Of a stretch of 64,000 nt of DNA, positions 24,115 to 35,599 are shown piece by piece. Under the pieces are notes generated by a model that saw only the letters and a list, made by a program, of their open reading frames with translations, was not told where the DNA came from and made no database searches. The DNA is taken from NCBI GenBank assembly GCA_023014365.1, contig JAEBUN010000041.1, positions 186,001 to 250,000 of the forward strand. The letters run 5' to 3'. The translations under genes were made by a program, and so were the position numbers. The DNA is from Lepiota brunneoincarnata (Eukaryota; Basidiomycota; Agaricomycetes; Agaricales; Agaricaceae). How positions within the stretch are numbered: the first letter of the stretch is position 1; each line of letters begins with the position of its first letter.

Positions 24115-27100
24115 CTATCCACACAATGATATTAATGTTGTAAAACTACAGGAATCGTCAGCATGCATAATACATCTACCCTGCTGAATCCAAAAAGACA
24201 AAACCACTAAGGAAGGACCCAAAAGCATGGAACTACTCACCCTACTCAACTCAGGAGCAGCAGGAAATTTCATCAACCCTGGAATGGTCAGACAACACTC
24301 ATTCAAGACAGTACCCCTTGATCAACCCATCGAAGTATGAAATGCTGATGGATCCATCAACGAAAATGGAACAGCCACCCACTACATGACCCTCAACGTA
24401 ACAGTTAATGGAAAAGATATGGAGATCAAACCAAAAGTAGTCTCCCTTGGAAGCCCAAGACTAATTCTTGGATTCCCTTGGCTTGCAGAACACAACCCAG
24501 ATATTGACTGGGACACCAAACAACTACACTGAAGAAACGAACATTGGGACAACACTATCTACCGAGAGCTCATCCAATCTATGGAACCTGATTGGATTTA
24601 TAACAACCAACTCAACCACATCTCCACCCTTGAGCCTACTAGCTTCAAAGAAATCAACTTCAAAGCCTCAGCATTGCAATTCCTTGCCATACAACATGGA
24701 GAAAAGAAGAATGATGACCCAAGAAAAGTTGTACCTGCAGAATTCCACAAATACCTCCCAGTATTCAGCAGAAACAAGCCGAACAATTCCCCCCACAATG
24801 ACCATGGGATCACAAGATTGAACTCAAGGAATCATTCAAACCAATCGCCATGAAATCCTACTGACTCTCCCTTAATGAAGAAAAGGAACTTGACACATTT
24901 CTTGAGGAAAATCTTCAGAAAGGATACATTCGACCATCCAAGTCACCAATGGCCTCACCTGTATTCTTTGTAGGAAAGAAAGACAGAAAGTTACACCCCT
25001 GTCAAGATTACAGGTACCTCAATGAACACACTGTCAAGAATGCATACAACCTTCCCCTCATCTCACATATTCTCGACAAACTCTGAGGATCAAGATACTT
25101 TACCAAACTTGACGTACGAGCAGGATACAACAACATCCATATACACAAAGGAGATGAATGGAAAGGAGCCTTCAGAACACCCCAAGGATTATTTGAACTA
25201 TGGTCATGTTTTTTGGAATGTGCAACTCCCCAGCAACCTTCCAAACTATGATGGACTCACTATTCCAAAAACTCATCGATAATGGAGGAGTAATTGTTTA
25301 CATGGACGACATCCTCATCCATGCAAAAACAAAACAAGAACTCTGACGACTTACAAGAGAAGTACTCAAGATACTCAAGGACAATGATCTATACCTCAAG
25401 ACCGAGAAATGTGAATTCAAATGCCAATGACTTGAATATTTAGGAGTTATCATCACTCCGGACTCAGTCTCAATGGACCCAGCAAAACTCAAAGGCATTG
25501 CTGAATGGCCAACACCGACTACCCCACACAATGTACACAAATTCATAGGATTTTGCAACTTCTACCGGAAGTTTATACATCAATACGCCACATGGGCTAA
25601 ACCCCTTAACGCTCTAATGTCCAAAACCAAGAAATTTGAATGGACAGAAGAATGCCAAAATGCCTTCAACACCCTCAAGAGAAAATTTCAAAGCGAACCG
25701 GTACTAATGGTACCAGACCAAGACAAACCTTTTGAAATTGAATGCGACACATCATTATTTGCATCAGGAGCAGTCCTCCTTCAACACGATAATAATGGAG
25801 TTAAACATCCAGTTGCATACTTCTCAAAAGGATTCTCACCAGCTGAACACAACTATCATTGCTCCAAACAAGAACTCTTCACCATAATCTGAGCACTCAA
25901 GGAATGGTGCCACCACATAGAAGGATCATCTCACAAGACCATTGTATGGTCAGATCATGACAACCTTCGCCGCTGGAGAAAACCCAAGGATCTCAGTAGA
26001 AGACAAGCCCGATGGATTGCCTACATGCAATGATTTGACATCAAAATCCAGCACATCCCTGGAAAGAAAAATGGACCAGCAGATGCTCTCTCAAGATGAC
26101 CCAATCATGAACCCAGGACGAAAGACAACAAACAAATTGTTGCCCTACCTGATAAATTCTTCACCCCAGAATGACCACAGCACATCCATATATTGATGAA
26201 ACTACAAAACAGGAAATAAAGGAGCTGTGGAAGAAGAAGAAACAAACCGATATCACCCAAGAAGATGACTCAGGACACCCACATGTTCATGGAAAGCTAT
26301 TTATACCTCAAGATCTACATCTCAGACACCATCTACTGCAAAGAGTACATGACTCACCAATTGCAGGACACCCTGGAATCACAGAAACCACTAGAAAACT
26401 CCAAGAGTACACCTATTGGCCCAGGATGCAATCATTTGTCAAGAACTACATCTGAGGGTGTGGTGCTTGCCAACAATACAAGATCAATTGCCACCTCCTG
26501 AAACTGCCACTTCAACCTATCCCTGGACCCCGTTCTACCTGTCCATTCTCGAATATCTCGATGGATCTTATCACAGACCTACCCCCAGACAGACCCCATG
26601 ATTCTATACTGGTCGTGGTCAACCAGCTTATGAAGGGGATAATTCTAGAACCTACTGCAAAAACTGCCAACACAGACAAGATCACTGAAATTCTTATCAA
26701 ACAGCTATTCTCTAGATTTGGCCTTCCTGAAAAGGTTCTCAGCGATTGCGACCCCAGATTTGCTGCCAAATCCATGAAAGAATTCTACAAACAACTTGGA
26801 ATCGAACAAGCACTCTCTACCACCTACCACCTGCAGACAGATGGACAAACAGAGCGATTCAACCAAGAAATAGAACTATACCTTGGCATCTATTGCTCAT
26901 CAAACCCAAACAAATGGGTAAAGGCACTCCCACTCCTAGAATATGTCCACAACTTGAAAACACATGCCGAACGCCAACATACCCCATTTGAACTCCTCTA
27001 TGGATCAACCCCCAAAGGATTTCTGACCTCCAAGGAGCCAACGAACATTCCAGCAATAGGAGAGAAGTTTAAATACCTCACCAAGATACGCCAAGAAGCT

Positions 27101-27718
27101 CAAGCTGCGCATGAACAAGCCAGACTAAAAATGGCTGCAAAATATAACTGGCCAGATATCAATCTGAAAGTTGGACAAAAGGTTTGGCTAGACAACTGCA
27201 ACCTCCCAATCCAGTACACCTTGAAGAAACTGGCCCAACGCCAAGAAGGTCCCTTCACCATAACAAGAAAACTTGGACCTGTTACCTACAAGCTAAAATT
27301 ACCCATCAAATGGAAGATCCACAACAAGTTTCATGCAAGCCTCCTAATGCCTGCAGAAGAGAATGACACACATGGGGAATATAACACAGCCCCACCTCCT
27401 GACCTTGTCAATGGAGAAGAAGAATACGAGGTCGAGTCAATACTGCACCACAGGAAATTCCGGAACAAGCATCAATTCCTAGTCAGATGGAAAGGATACC
27501 TTCCCACCAAGGATTCCTGGGAGCCAGAAGCAAACTTGGAGAACGCCAAGGAAATCATTGAAGAATATAAAAGGGCCCACCAACTAGACAGTCCCACCAA
27601 TGACCCAACCACCCAACACTCGAGCAACCACTCCAGACCTCCCAGAGCCAGACAACGATGGACACCTTCTCATCTGGGAAAGAATCATATCCCTGGCGAA
27701 CTGCGTCACAGGAAATAG
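24115..27718 (+). pseudogene. Gypsy-2 Pol with chromodomain, many TGA codons
   Basis: Protease (LLNSGAAGNF, with Asn where the catalytic Asp is expected) near 24240. RT with YMDD near 25300. RNase H (CDTSLFASGAVL) near 25745. Integrase with H...H and GCGACQ finger (26350-26470) and DDE core (MDLITDLPP, LSDCDPRF, QTDGQTERF) at 26561-26870. C-terminal chromodomain (QFLVRWKGY) near 27475-27550. TGA codons stand at 24338, 24530, 24862, 25084, 25344, 25428, 25890, 26031, 26097 and 26453, at sites where Arg (once Trp) is expected. Frameshifts are also needed near 24810, 25200 and 26100-26170. The element is inactive. Confidence 0.87.
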
Positions 27719-29621
27719 CCAACCTAGCCCTGCCGCTGATACTGTTGACAACCAACCAGACAGGACCAACAGTCCTTATATCATCTGGCATACCTTCCTT
27801 CCCTCCAATCAACCCAAAATACAATCCATCCTTTTACATGAAGTTCCCTTTCATATTACCAGAACCCATCTTAAACGCAGTCCAGCGATAGTACCCCTGG
27901 TCGACACCTGCTGGAAGACATTTACTGCTCTTCTGTATCACAAGCGCCTCATCTACGACCAAACAACAGAATTCCAAGAACTATGCACCACTATTCTTTC
28001 TAGCACAACAGAGGAATAGGACTGCGCTATCATTTCTGCCATGTTATCAACCGCTCTCACTGAATTCCCATTCAAGAGTCCAATCCCAAGCCTGAGCAAT
28101 GGAAGTGGAAGTCAGGACTGCCCTGTCCTACCTATTGGGACCACCACCCAATCTCCCAACCCTCCTATGGTGGATACGGATAACCAACCACCAAGTGCTA
28201 TACAAGTTATATCTGCTTTTAATGACACCCCCACCAGGACTACCACCAACCACCTATCCAACACCAGAACTTGCTGCAATTGCTGCCATCAATACAGCCA
28301 TATCAAGGCAGGATGCCCACGCTACCAATGTCGATATTGCCGAAAGATTGCCCCTGGCCATTACGAAAAGCACTGTGAAAGAAATCCTTACCAACATCAA
28401 CCCACAAGTATGGTACCTGGCCTATATCACCACCCACGAGGAATACCAAGCAGAGCTTGATCCCTCACACACAAAACCACAAACAACAATATTCAACACA
28501 TTACTGCAAATACTGAGCAGTGCCCCACCTCAGCCAGACCCCTCTGCACCCAAATTCAAGGTGCCCCTGTCATCATTCTGGCCACCAATGCCACCACCAC
28601 ATCTACTGGTAGAAGCCACCAATTTTCTGAATTGGTCCTTCAACACACCCATCACCACTCGCTCCAGAGAACCCCTCGTCATCAACCTCACCCAAGACCC
28701 ACCATCCCCAGGCCACCAAGTTATCGAAGCGACTCTCCAGAACCTGACCCCTACTATGACTGGGACCCCATCGCCAAATCAAACATCACAGGAGAGCCTG
28801 TCAGACTATACTGAGGATATGTCTGATGAGGACATCAGACCTTATGAAGGGGATAATGTTACAAACAGTCTGGATCGAGAAGAACAGGAACAACTATTCA
28901 ACTTTACAAGATGGGTACAGGAAACCACAGACCAGTTACAAGCGCAGGAGTATGAAGACAAAGAAGGGAAATATTACAATCCATGCATGTTATCAGAAGC
29001 CACATCAGAAGGATGGTTACTTTTAGTTTACATTCCCATGTCACTATGAAACCATCAGTAGTGTACATCAGAAGGACTATTCTTAGTATACGCCTCATGT
29101 TTTCTTATCTCTGACTCATAGTTACTCTGGTCCGAACTATTATAGTAGGAGTACAGCCACACTTAGAAGTATATAAGGATACAGTACAATACCTTGTATC
29201 CTTATCTTAGTGTTATAAAGTTCTTGCCTCCTATACCTCTTTGCCATAACCGGCTGGATTTATAGTGCTCCGTCGTCTCCAAGTCACGCACAGTAGGACA
29301 GGACCAAGTCTGTATAGACATCCTGTGTCGAACTCCATGCTACTCAAGAGCGAACCCCTAACCTGGGTAACAATGTAGGACCTGGCGAGAGAAGCAGGAA
29401 TGGAGATAACTCTGGAGGATATTCTGGAATACCCTGAGGACAAAGAAGACAGCCATGGATCAACCAATCCAACCTCCAATACGGATGGAAGCACCGAGAG
29501 AGTGGAGAGTGAGAATGGAGGAGATTCCATGGAGATAGAATTGGGAGAAGGAAACTATGAGTCAGAGGAAAGCAATGGAACATCACACAGCAGTGAGAAT
29601 GAGGACACTGACTCATTGTAA
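27600..29621 (+). pseudogene. Gypsy-2 ORF3, running into the 3' LTR
   Basis: An extra ORF begins inside the end of pol in another frame (119-bp overlap). It reads 27600-28019 (TAG stop), continues in the same frame to about 28095, shifts frame near 28097 and runs 28099-28856 into the LTR. There it continues into the acidic LTR ORF, broken by the 385-bp solo LTR at 28988-29372 and a 1-bp deletion, and stops at 29619-29621. It is Pro/Thr-rich with an acidic C-terminus. Third ORFs after integrase are known in some Ty3/gypsy elements, but I do not recognise this one. Confidence 0.55.
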
Positions 29622-29947
29622 TATAAATAACAGTAGGATGCCATCAGCTAGGATGCGCATCATGGTCAAGACTGTGGATGACCAGTAGAACAGCCCAACT
29701 ACCTATAACAAGTATATAGTGTCTCATAGGTATATAAGGCCTGTACAAGTAGAGATTAAAGCTTTAAGCTTTAATCTTGTTAACAGCAGTCATTAACCCT
29801 CTTTGCCTTAACTTGGCGTGTTCCCTTGTTATCTCATTGAGCACAATCCACTAAGCTCTGCAAGGTCAACCATCTTGGACACCTTGTAGAGTGATTGAAG
29901 GCCATCTCCAGTTATCTTTGGATACAGAAGGAGCATGGATCATAACA
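28857..29947 (+). repeat. Gypsy-2 3' LTR (interrupted)
   Basis: 1091 bp including the nested 385-bp solo LTR and its 5-bp duplication, leaving 701 bp, which fits the 700-bp 5' LTR. The first 85 bases are nearly identical to the 5' LTR. Confidence 0.85.
28988..29372 (+). mobile_element. Nested 385-bp solo LTR
   Basis: It starts TGTTATCAGAAG and ends GGGTAACA. Flanks are ATGCA (28983-28987) and ATGTA (29373-29377), a 5-bp duplication with one C/T change. It holds a TATA-like tatataagga near 29171. No coding capacity. Confidence 0.8.
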
Positions 29948-29968
29948 GTTGCTAATACTTATTCCTAG

Positions 29969-32582
29969 TCACTTAGAGTTACATATTAGGGCTAGTATGG
30001 TCCACTCCCCTTTACCAATCCAGAATGCCATCCAGTGACAATCCGGAAAGGGGCCATCTTCATTGGGTCTACATAGTGAAACGAACCAAAATTCAAAGTG
30101 GCTAGTGGCCAAATCTGGAGGGAAAGAGTCATGAAGAAGCAAGGGCACTGTGAATCATATTGCAAGAGCTTTATCCACCACTGTTGATGGGTGAAATTGG
30201 ATCAAGTGATACCTGTGGTGGTCATCCACCTGCTGGTGCAAGTCCCATTAACAAGTCATATTTATGACATAACATGAGGGGACACACCGAGATCGGTCTC
30301 AGAACTTTTGAGAGCCACTGGAGAAAGTGTGGAAAGTGCTCATCCTGGTGGATGCTCCATGTGCAGCTAAAATGGCTGAAGTTGAATTTGAGAAGCTCTG
30401 CCATAATCCCCAGTCATCTTGAGTCTTCCAGTGATACACACATATACCAAACATTCAAGCTGAGAAAATCAGAGATATGTTCATCATCTCCTATGTCACC
30501 AACCCAATGTGAGTGATCAGGCAAAGATTCACTGTGTGTGGAGATGGAACAGTCTGATCAAAGGTTAGCCTGGCCAAACATGGTAAAGAGAACACCCACA
30601 TTCAAGTTTGCAATTTGATTGAAGAAGGTGACTGTACCAGCGAAGGGCAAGTACTGCAAAGTCATGACAGGTCTGATCCACATCCAAGGCAAATGACTGG
30701 GATCAGTTTGGGTCAAGGAGAAAATCTGGAAATGATTTATGAGAGAAAGTAATAGGCTTTTCATGGGCCAATTTGGGAGGGGGGACATCAATGACAGAGT
30801 GTAGATTGCAAAGAGCTGAGTAGAAGGCATCCTTGCGAATGCCAAGAAATTGTCCAACTTCAGAGACTCTCTCAAAATAATAGGGGGAGGAAGTCGTGAT
30901 TGTTTCGTAGGAGTGAGAAAGAATGTAATATGTAATGATCCGTTTAGCAGCGGGAAGCATAGATTGAGGAACCCAATTCATGATCTGCATGTAAAAGGCA
31001 TCCAGAGCCCCCAAAGGCATCACCTTGCCTCTCTCCCCAAGCGCATCAAGGTAAGCAAGACATATCTCCAGCTGCGTGTCAGGGGACATGCTCTCGTCAC
31101 CAATAAAGTGGAGAACAACCGAGGCAAGGATCGGGAGTCCTCCAACCCTCTGTGAGAGTAGCTGCAGTTTGGACTCCTTCGGCCATCGTACCTGATCCAG
31201 AGTAACATCCCACTCAGTTTCGTCGTGGATCTTCTGCAGTCCGTCTTTGAGGATATAGTACACATCGCGGACATCCTGTTCAGCGTCGCACGTGATCCCC
31301 TCGCGCCCGCAATCAACTGGGGGATCGGCTCTGGCGAATGTGCGTTTGAGATGCCACTCAGGGCGGCTGCAAACCAGCCACAGGAGTGGGCACAGACTAT
31401 CGGCCAATTGCCGGACGTAGTCGCCAATGAGTGTAATGAGCTGACACTGGGCAACCTCATCGCTACACTCATCGACCCCATCGATGATGACAACGAGAGG
31501 TTTATGGGTGGTGGTGGTGGCAGCATGTTGAGCTGCTAGGAGCGTGAATGGGTCGATGATGAGTTTCCGAAACTGAATGGAGAGGGTCTTGTCGAGGATG
31601 GAGGGGTCACAGGATAGGATGTGTGTTATCAAATGATTATACCCCGCATCTCGGCTGGCAAGTTGGTAAGCGATTGTGGCGACGATACCCTTGGGACTGT
31701 CGCGGTTTTGCAGCTTGGAAAAGAAAAAGGACGCTCCAAGCTGCCCGAGTTCTTGACAACGCTTGGCAAACGTCTGAGCAACAGCGGACTTGCCTGCACC
31801 TGCAGGACCTGACAGCCATATAAAGTCCCAATTGCGTTTCTTGCCCAACAGCCATTTGTTAAGCGTGTCCAGCAACTCTGTGCGGGTTTCAGGATGACAT
31901 CGAGGAGGGGGGTCGCGGTCGGACGAGTCCACCTCAGCGCCGGGAACTCAGTTTTGGTTGAGTAGAAGGAGAACTGATCGACTTGAATCAATTGATGGCC
32001 AGATAGATATACTACACCAGAAAGGATCATACCTGTTCCACCGTTGTCAAGGTTTTGGAAAAACTGTTGAAGGAATTGGGGGTCCTTGAAAGGTTTGCTG
32101 TCGATCTTGTAAACGATCTTCTCAGCAAAGGTGGGATTCTCAATCTTAAAATCGTGGGCACCAGCAAATAAACTAGCTGAGGCACAAACAGACGGCTCTG
32201 ATATACCAGTAGTCAGTATGAGTTTCGTTCAGCGTAGGCATCACGCACGATTCGGTTGGTCGGGAGTATTGTGGGCTTTATGCTGTTCGGGTACCAAGCT
32301 GTGTTCAGCTCTAGACTTGGGGGCATTCGACTGATGTTTGGATTTGTTCGATGTCGGCGGGGAATCGGTGACCGTCATGGGCTTGTTCGACAGTGTGGCG
32401 GCGGCGTCTTGAGCTGTGATGTTGCAGGATGATGCTTGATTCGCTATCACTGACGCAACTGTAGGTGTTGCACGTATGGATTCAGGAGCTTCAGGTAGGG
32501 GTCCAGGTGGAAGAGGACGTTTTGAGGTGAATAGCTTTCGGAAAAACGATCTCCTTGCCTTTGGAGATTTGGACGTCGGCAT
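29969..32582 (-). pseudogene. NACHT C: pseudogene with four CGA-to-TGA codons
   Basis: Same exon pattern as D: start ATG at 32582, first intron about 51 bp with GTGCGT donor and an ACTGACT branch site, then the NACHT exon with GPAGAGKS and VIIDGVDEC. TGA codons lie at 31948-31950 (same site as the stop in A), 30703-30705, 30414-30416 and 30156-30158. In copies A, D or E the matching codon is CGA. No frameshift is needed in the NACHT exon, so decay is mostly by C-to-T change. The right end of Gypsy-2 lies only 21 bp past the stop codon. Confidence 0.83.
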
Positions 32583-32606
32583 GATGGCTGGGCAGACAAA
32601 GGGATC

Positions 32607-32823
32607 CGATGAGGAGACGCCCATGCAGCTGTAGATGATATTTTTGGAACCTAGGTCACGACACCAGGTAGAGGCAATCCACGATTCTAAGGAGTTCATA
32701 AGCCTGTGAAAAAGGCATCCGATGAGGGGACACCCATATAGCTGTAGATGTTATTTTCTGAACCCAGGTCACGACACCAGGCAGAGGCAATCCACGGTTC
32801 TAAAGAGTTCATAAGCCTGTGAA
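32607..32823 (-). repeat. Tandem duplication of about 112 bp at the 5' end of NACHT C
   Basis: The block just upstream of the NACHT start (around 32607-32706) recurs at about 32719-32823 with roughly 10% difference. NACHT A, D and E have one copy. It lies in the 5' untranslated or promoter region. Confidence 0.75.
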
Positions 32824-34750
32824 AGATTGCAGGGAGGTTAATATGCCTCCAAGCATTCAACATTTCAGGCACTGTCCAGACACTGGCCATGGGTATTTCA
32901 AACGCCAGGAAAGAACTGTGCCTTGTTCCCGTTTTTGTGTCCAAGAAAACATGGATACAGACCACCCCATGGGCCAGCAAGGGCAAGTGCGTCACCAAGC
33001 TGGTTGCTGTCCTGCAGAGAGCCTGGGTTGTGGTCCGATGCATCACTCGTTGGGCGGTTCATTTTGCTGGTGACCGAATTCGCAGTTTCACGCTTGCATT
33101 TACTACACCCAATGTTACGCATACGCTGTGGTGGAATAATAGATGATGCTGGAGAAGTGGGGGGACACTAGCGATACTGGAGGCACGGGAAAGCTGAAGA
33201 TACCGGCAAAGCAAGAGACACAGGCGAGAGCGAGTGTCAGTCGATGTTATGTCTGAAGGTGAAGTTGCCCATATTGGTCTTGGCTCTGGTGTGGCTCTGG
33301 CCTAGATCCCAGTGGTTCTGGCCTGGCTTCTGGCGGCTGTTTTCACAAGTCTACTAGCACTGACCGTGTTTTTTCGGCACCATTTACCCCCACAAATTGC
33401 GGGTGCCTATGTTTCTAGGGAGAGCAGGTGGATGCTTAGAAGGTAGATGAGCCCAGCTTTGCAACCGGTGTGCTCTTTCAGAAGTGAATGTACCCAGGGC
33501 GAGGCACTTTATCAATTCGGCGTTGGATTACTATCCCTCATGTAGCGTTTGAAAATCTTCAGCTGCGAGTGAATTCCTCTCCGGTCCTGGCACGCCACTT
33601 TAGCCGTAGGCTGGTGGATATCTCACGTGAAAACCAATTCCTTTGACTTTGAGCGTGAACTTGCAGAGTGTGGGAACGGGACCTTCCGATGTGACTCTAA
33701 GGCAGAGAGGGCGTTTGAATTTTGTCACAGGATTGTCCCCGGGTTTTTCGGTCTTCGATGAGTGTCGGTTTGCGGCGTCTGAGCGTGCGAGCGGTCAAGT
33801 GTTTTTGATCAGTTTAGGAGCCGCCTGGCGTCTAGTGGGGATTGAATGGACTCGTGGCACCAACATCACGCCGCCCAGCAGAAACTGGGTAAAACCCACT
33901 TTTCTAGTAAAGTACAAGGAGACGCGTTGTACAATTTTTCCTGGTAATAGCCCATGCAGTGTAATCACTTCTGTTGAGTTTTGAAAGCAGACAGCAGGAG
34001 AGATCTGGGTGGATCTAGTTTTTGATGGGCATTCCGACATGAGAAAGCGCTTGGAAACCCATGTATTTCACCACTATTGCACTCCCTTCCAGTAAAAAAG
34101 GCGGGTTTCCGTATGAACCGTTAGAGCTGGCTACTGGACATATACTCAAATATTTCCACGTTCTCAAGCCAAATCGTTCCTCTGCAAACTCGCAAGTTCA
34201 AACACTCCTCCTGACACTAGATTGCGTAAGCACGTGACCGTACCATCTCACGCATGTCACATCGCATCGGGGCTCTTTTTGCACCGACGTCAGCTGTCAT
34301 CGGTGGATTCTTTCACCGATGCCAAATCGGTCAGTTACCCAGGACGCGGAAGACACATGGGCGCTTCCATCATGATCTCCTTACAACCTACCAGCTACCG
34401 AGTGTCCTCCAGAGCGAGGGAGGGGGGGAGCTTTGAGGACGACAGAGAGCGACGGTGAGTGGGGAGTAGTCGTGCATGGGTGGCATACTGACGGGGAGGC
34501 TCAGAGACTGGCGGTTTCTTTGATTATATTGGTATATCCTGTCTCCTTTCCGCATCTCGTCCCCCGGTCTCCTCCTTCACCCCCGCCTTGCTCTTACCCT
34601 CTTCCTCATCATTGTCCTCCCTTCCAGGCTCCCCTCCCTCTACCTCTAGGAGTCACATACTGGCTTTGTCTCTATGCTCTGGCATTCTCCTCACGGTATC
34701 CTTCATTATTCCAAGAAACTCTATATAGCATTCTTACAACTTAAGCAGGC
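32824..34750. other. NACHT C upstream region and intergenic DNA
   Basis: 32824-33080 aligns with the region upstream of NACHT E (62925-63210), so promoter DNA was copied with the gene. From about 33150 to 34750 I see no gene: ORFs up to 113 codons occur but lack family similarity. Short GA-rich repeats lie at 33140-33240. Confidence 0.5.
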
Positions 34751-34905
34751 AGTACATTGGTTTCGACCTGGAACTTTTCATATACAAGCATGACAGTGTC
34801 CTGTTTTCCCCTACACTTCTGGTCCTGTGGACTATCAACTCAGCACTCTACCAACCCCGGCAGGGATTTCACTAACTCACCGATATTCATTCTCGGGCGA
34901 ACCTC

Positions 34906-35592
34906 TCACAGCTCAAGTGCCAGCAGGTCCACCCTAGGTCCCATCTGCGCAAGACCCTTCCACACCCACAGTTCGACCTTCATTTCTACTCCATCCCTCG
35001 CCTTCACCGTCACCCGGCGTGCCAAGCCAGCACTCTGCCCACGCAATCGCGCCGCCTGTTCCACTCGGCCCATCCAAGCGACAACCGCTCTCTGTACGTC
35101 TCCGACCGAGACGTGGTGGCTCCCTAACCGAGGATCGACCACAACTGTCTCACCAAAGCTTGTTGCGATTCGTAACCTTGTCACTGCGGGGTTCGTCGCT
35201 GGTGCCGAAATGTCCGCAAAGTGTACCGTTATTCCGTGGGTGGCACCCTGGACGTAATTGCTTACGGCCCCCCACATATGTCCTGGGTACGCTGGCATAT
35301 CACTCGCAATGGGTTGGACTACCGGCCGCAGTGCCTCTCGCCGTTCCAGAGCAAAGTCGATTGCCCATGGCATCCTTTCGAGCAACATGTTACTTGGTAG
35401 CATTTGGTTGCCGCCACCACCTACAGCATTCATTGGTATGATGCTGGTAGGGATATCGTCAGTGGGCGGTAATGGCACCGGTAGTATCATCGGGGTAGGG
35501 GGGCAGTCAAATCTGTATATTTGTCGGGTCGGTGCACGGGCCCTTCCTTCGTTCCTCGGCCATCCCAGGAGGTAATGGTTGTTCATCGACAT
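34906..35592 (-). CDS. DUF6699-like fungal protein
   Basis: Single-exon ORF of 228 aa. The N-terminal 80 residues are Pro-rich. The C-terminal half has the look of the fungal DUF6699 family: a conserved strand before a VxVGDVxRAV-type helix (HHVSVGDVQRAVVAWM, residues about 160-175), after a region with paired strands (LRIATSFGETVVVDPR). Function of this family is unknown; it is common and variable in Agaricomycetes. No signal peptide or membrane segment. The gene has no stop or frameshift and lies outside the repeats, so it is likely intact. The family match is from memory of the pattern and should be checked by profile search. Confidence 0.65.
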   Translation of the reverse strand: MSMNNHYLLGWPRNEGRARAPTRQIYRFDCPPTPMILPVPLPPTDDIPTSIIPMNAVGGGGNQMLPSNMLLERMPWAIDFALERREALRPVVQPIASDMPAYPGHMWGAVSNYVQGATHGITVHFADISAPATNPAVTRLRIATSFGETVVVDPRLGSHHVSVGDVQRAVVAWMGRVEQAARLRGQSAGLARRVTVKARDGVEMKVELWVWKGLAQMGPRVDLLALEL

Positions 35593-35599
35593 TGGCTGA

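Larger units (their letters stand above)
20609..29947 (+). mobile_element. Gypsy-2: decayed Ty3/gypsy chromovirus with ORF-bearing LTRs
   Basis: Plus-strand element. The 5' LTR (20609-21308) and 3' LTR (28857-29947, enlarged by a nested solo LTR) both begin TGTTACAAACAG and end CATAACA. A purine tract (gaaggggataa) precedes the 3' LTR. The interior encodes Gag with a CCHC knuckle, protease, RT, RNase H, integrase and chromodomain, followed by an extra ORF that runs into the 3' LTR. Gag is interrupted by a solo LTR of the same family. The 5-bp flanks do not match (CAAAG against GTTGC), and the left flank is Copia-1 while the right flank is NACHT C, which points to recombination between two elements. 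Confidence 0.87.

Noticed and set aside
6582..29049. Reassigned TGA codon (read as Arg or Trp) to explain many in-frame TGA codons
   Set aside because: NACHT D, K1 and the DUF6699-like gene use TGA or other normal stops and have no internal TGA. The TGA codons cluster in repeats and in decayed paralogues that also carry frameshifts. CpG decay explains them better.
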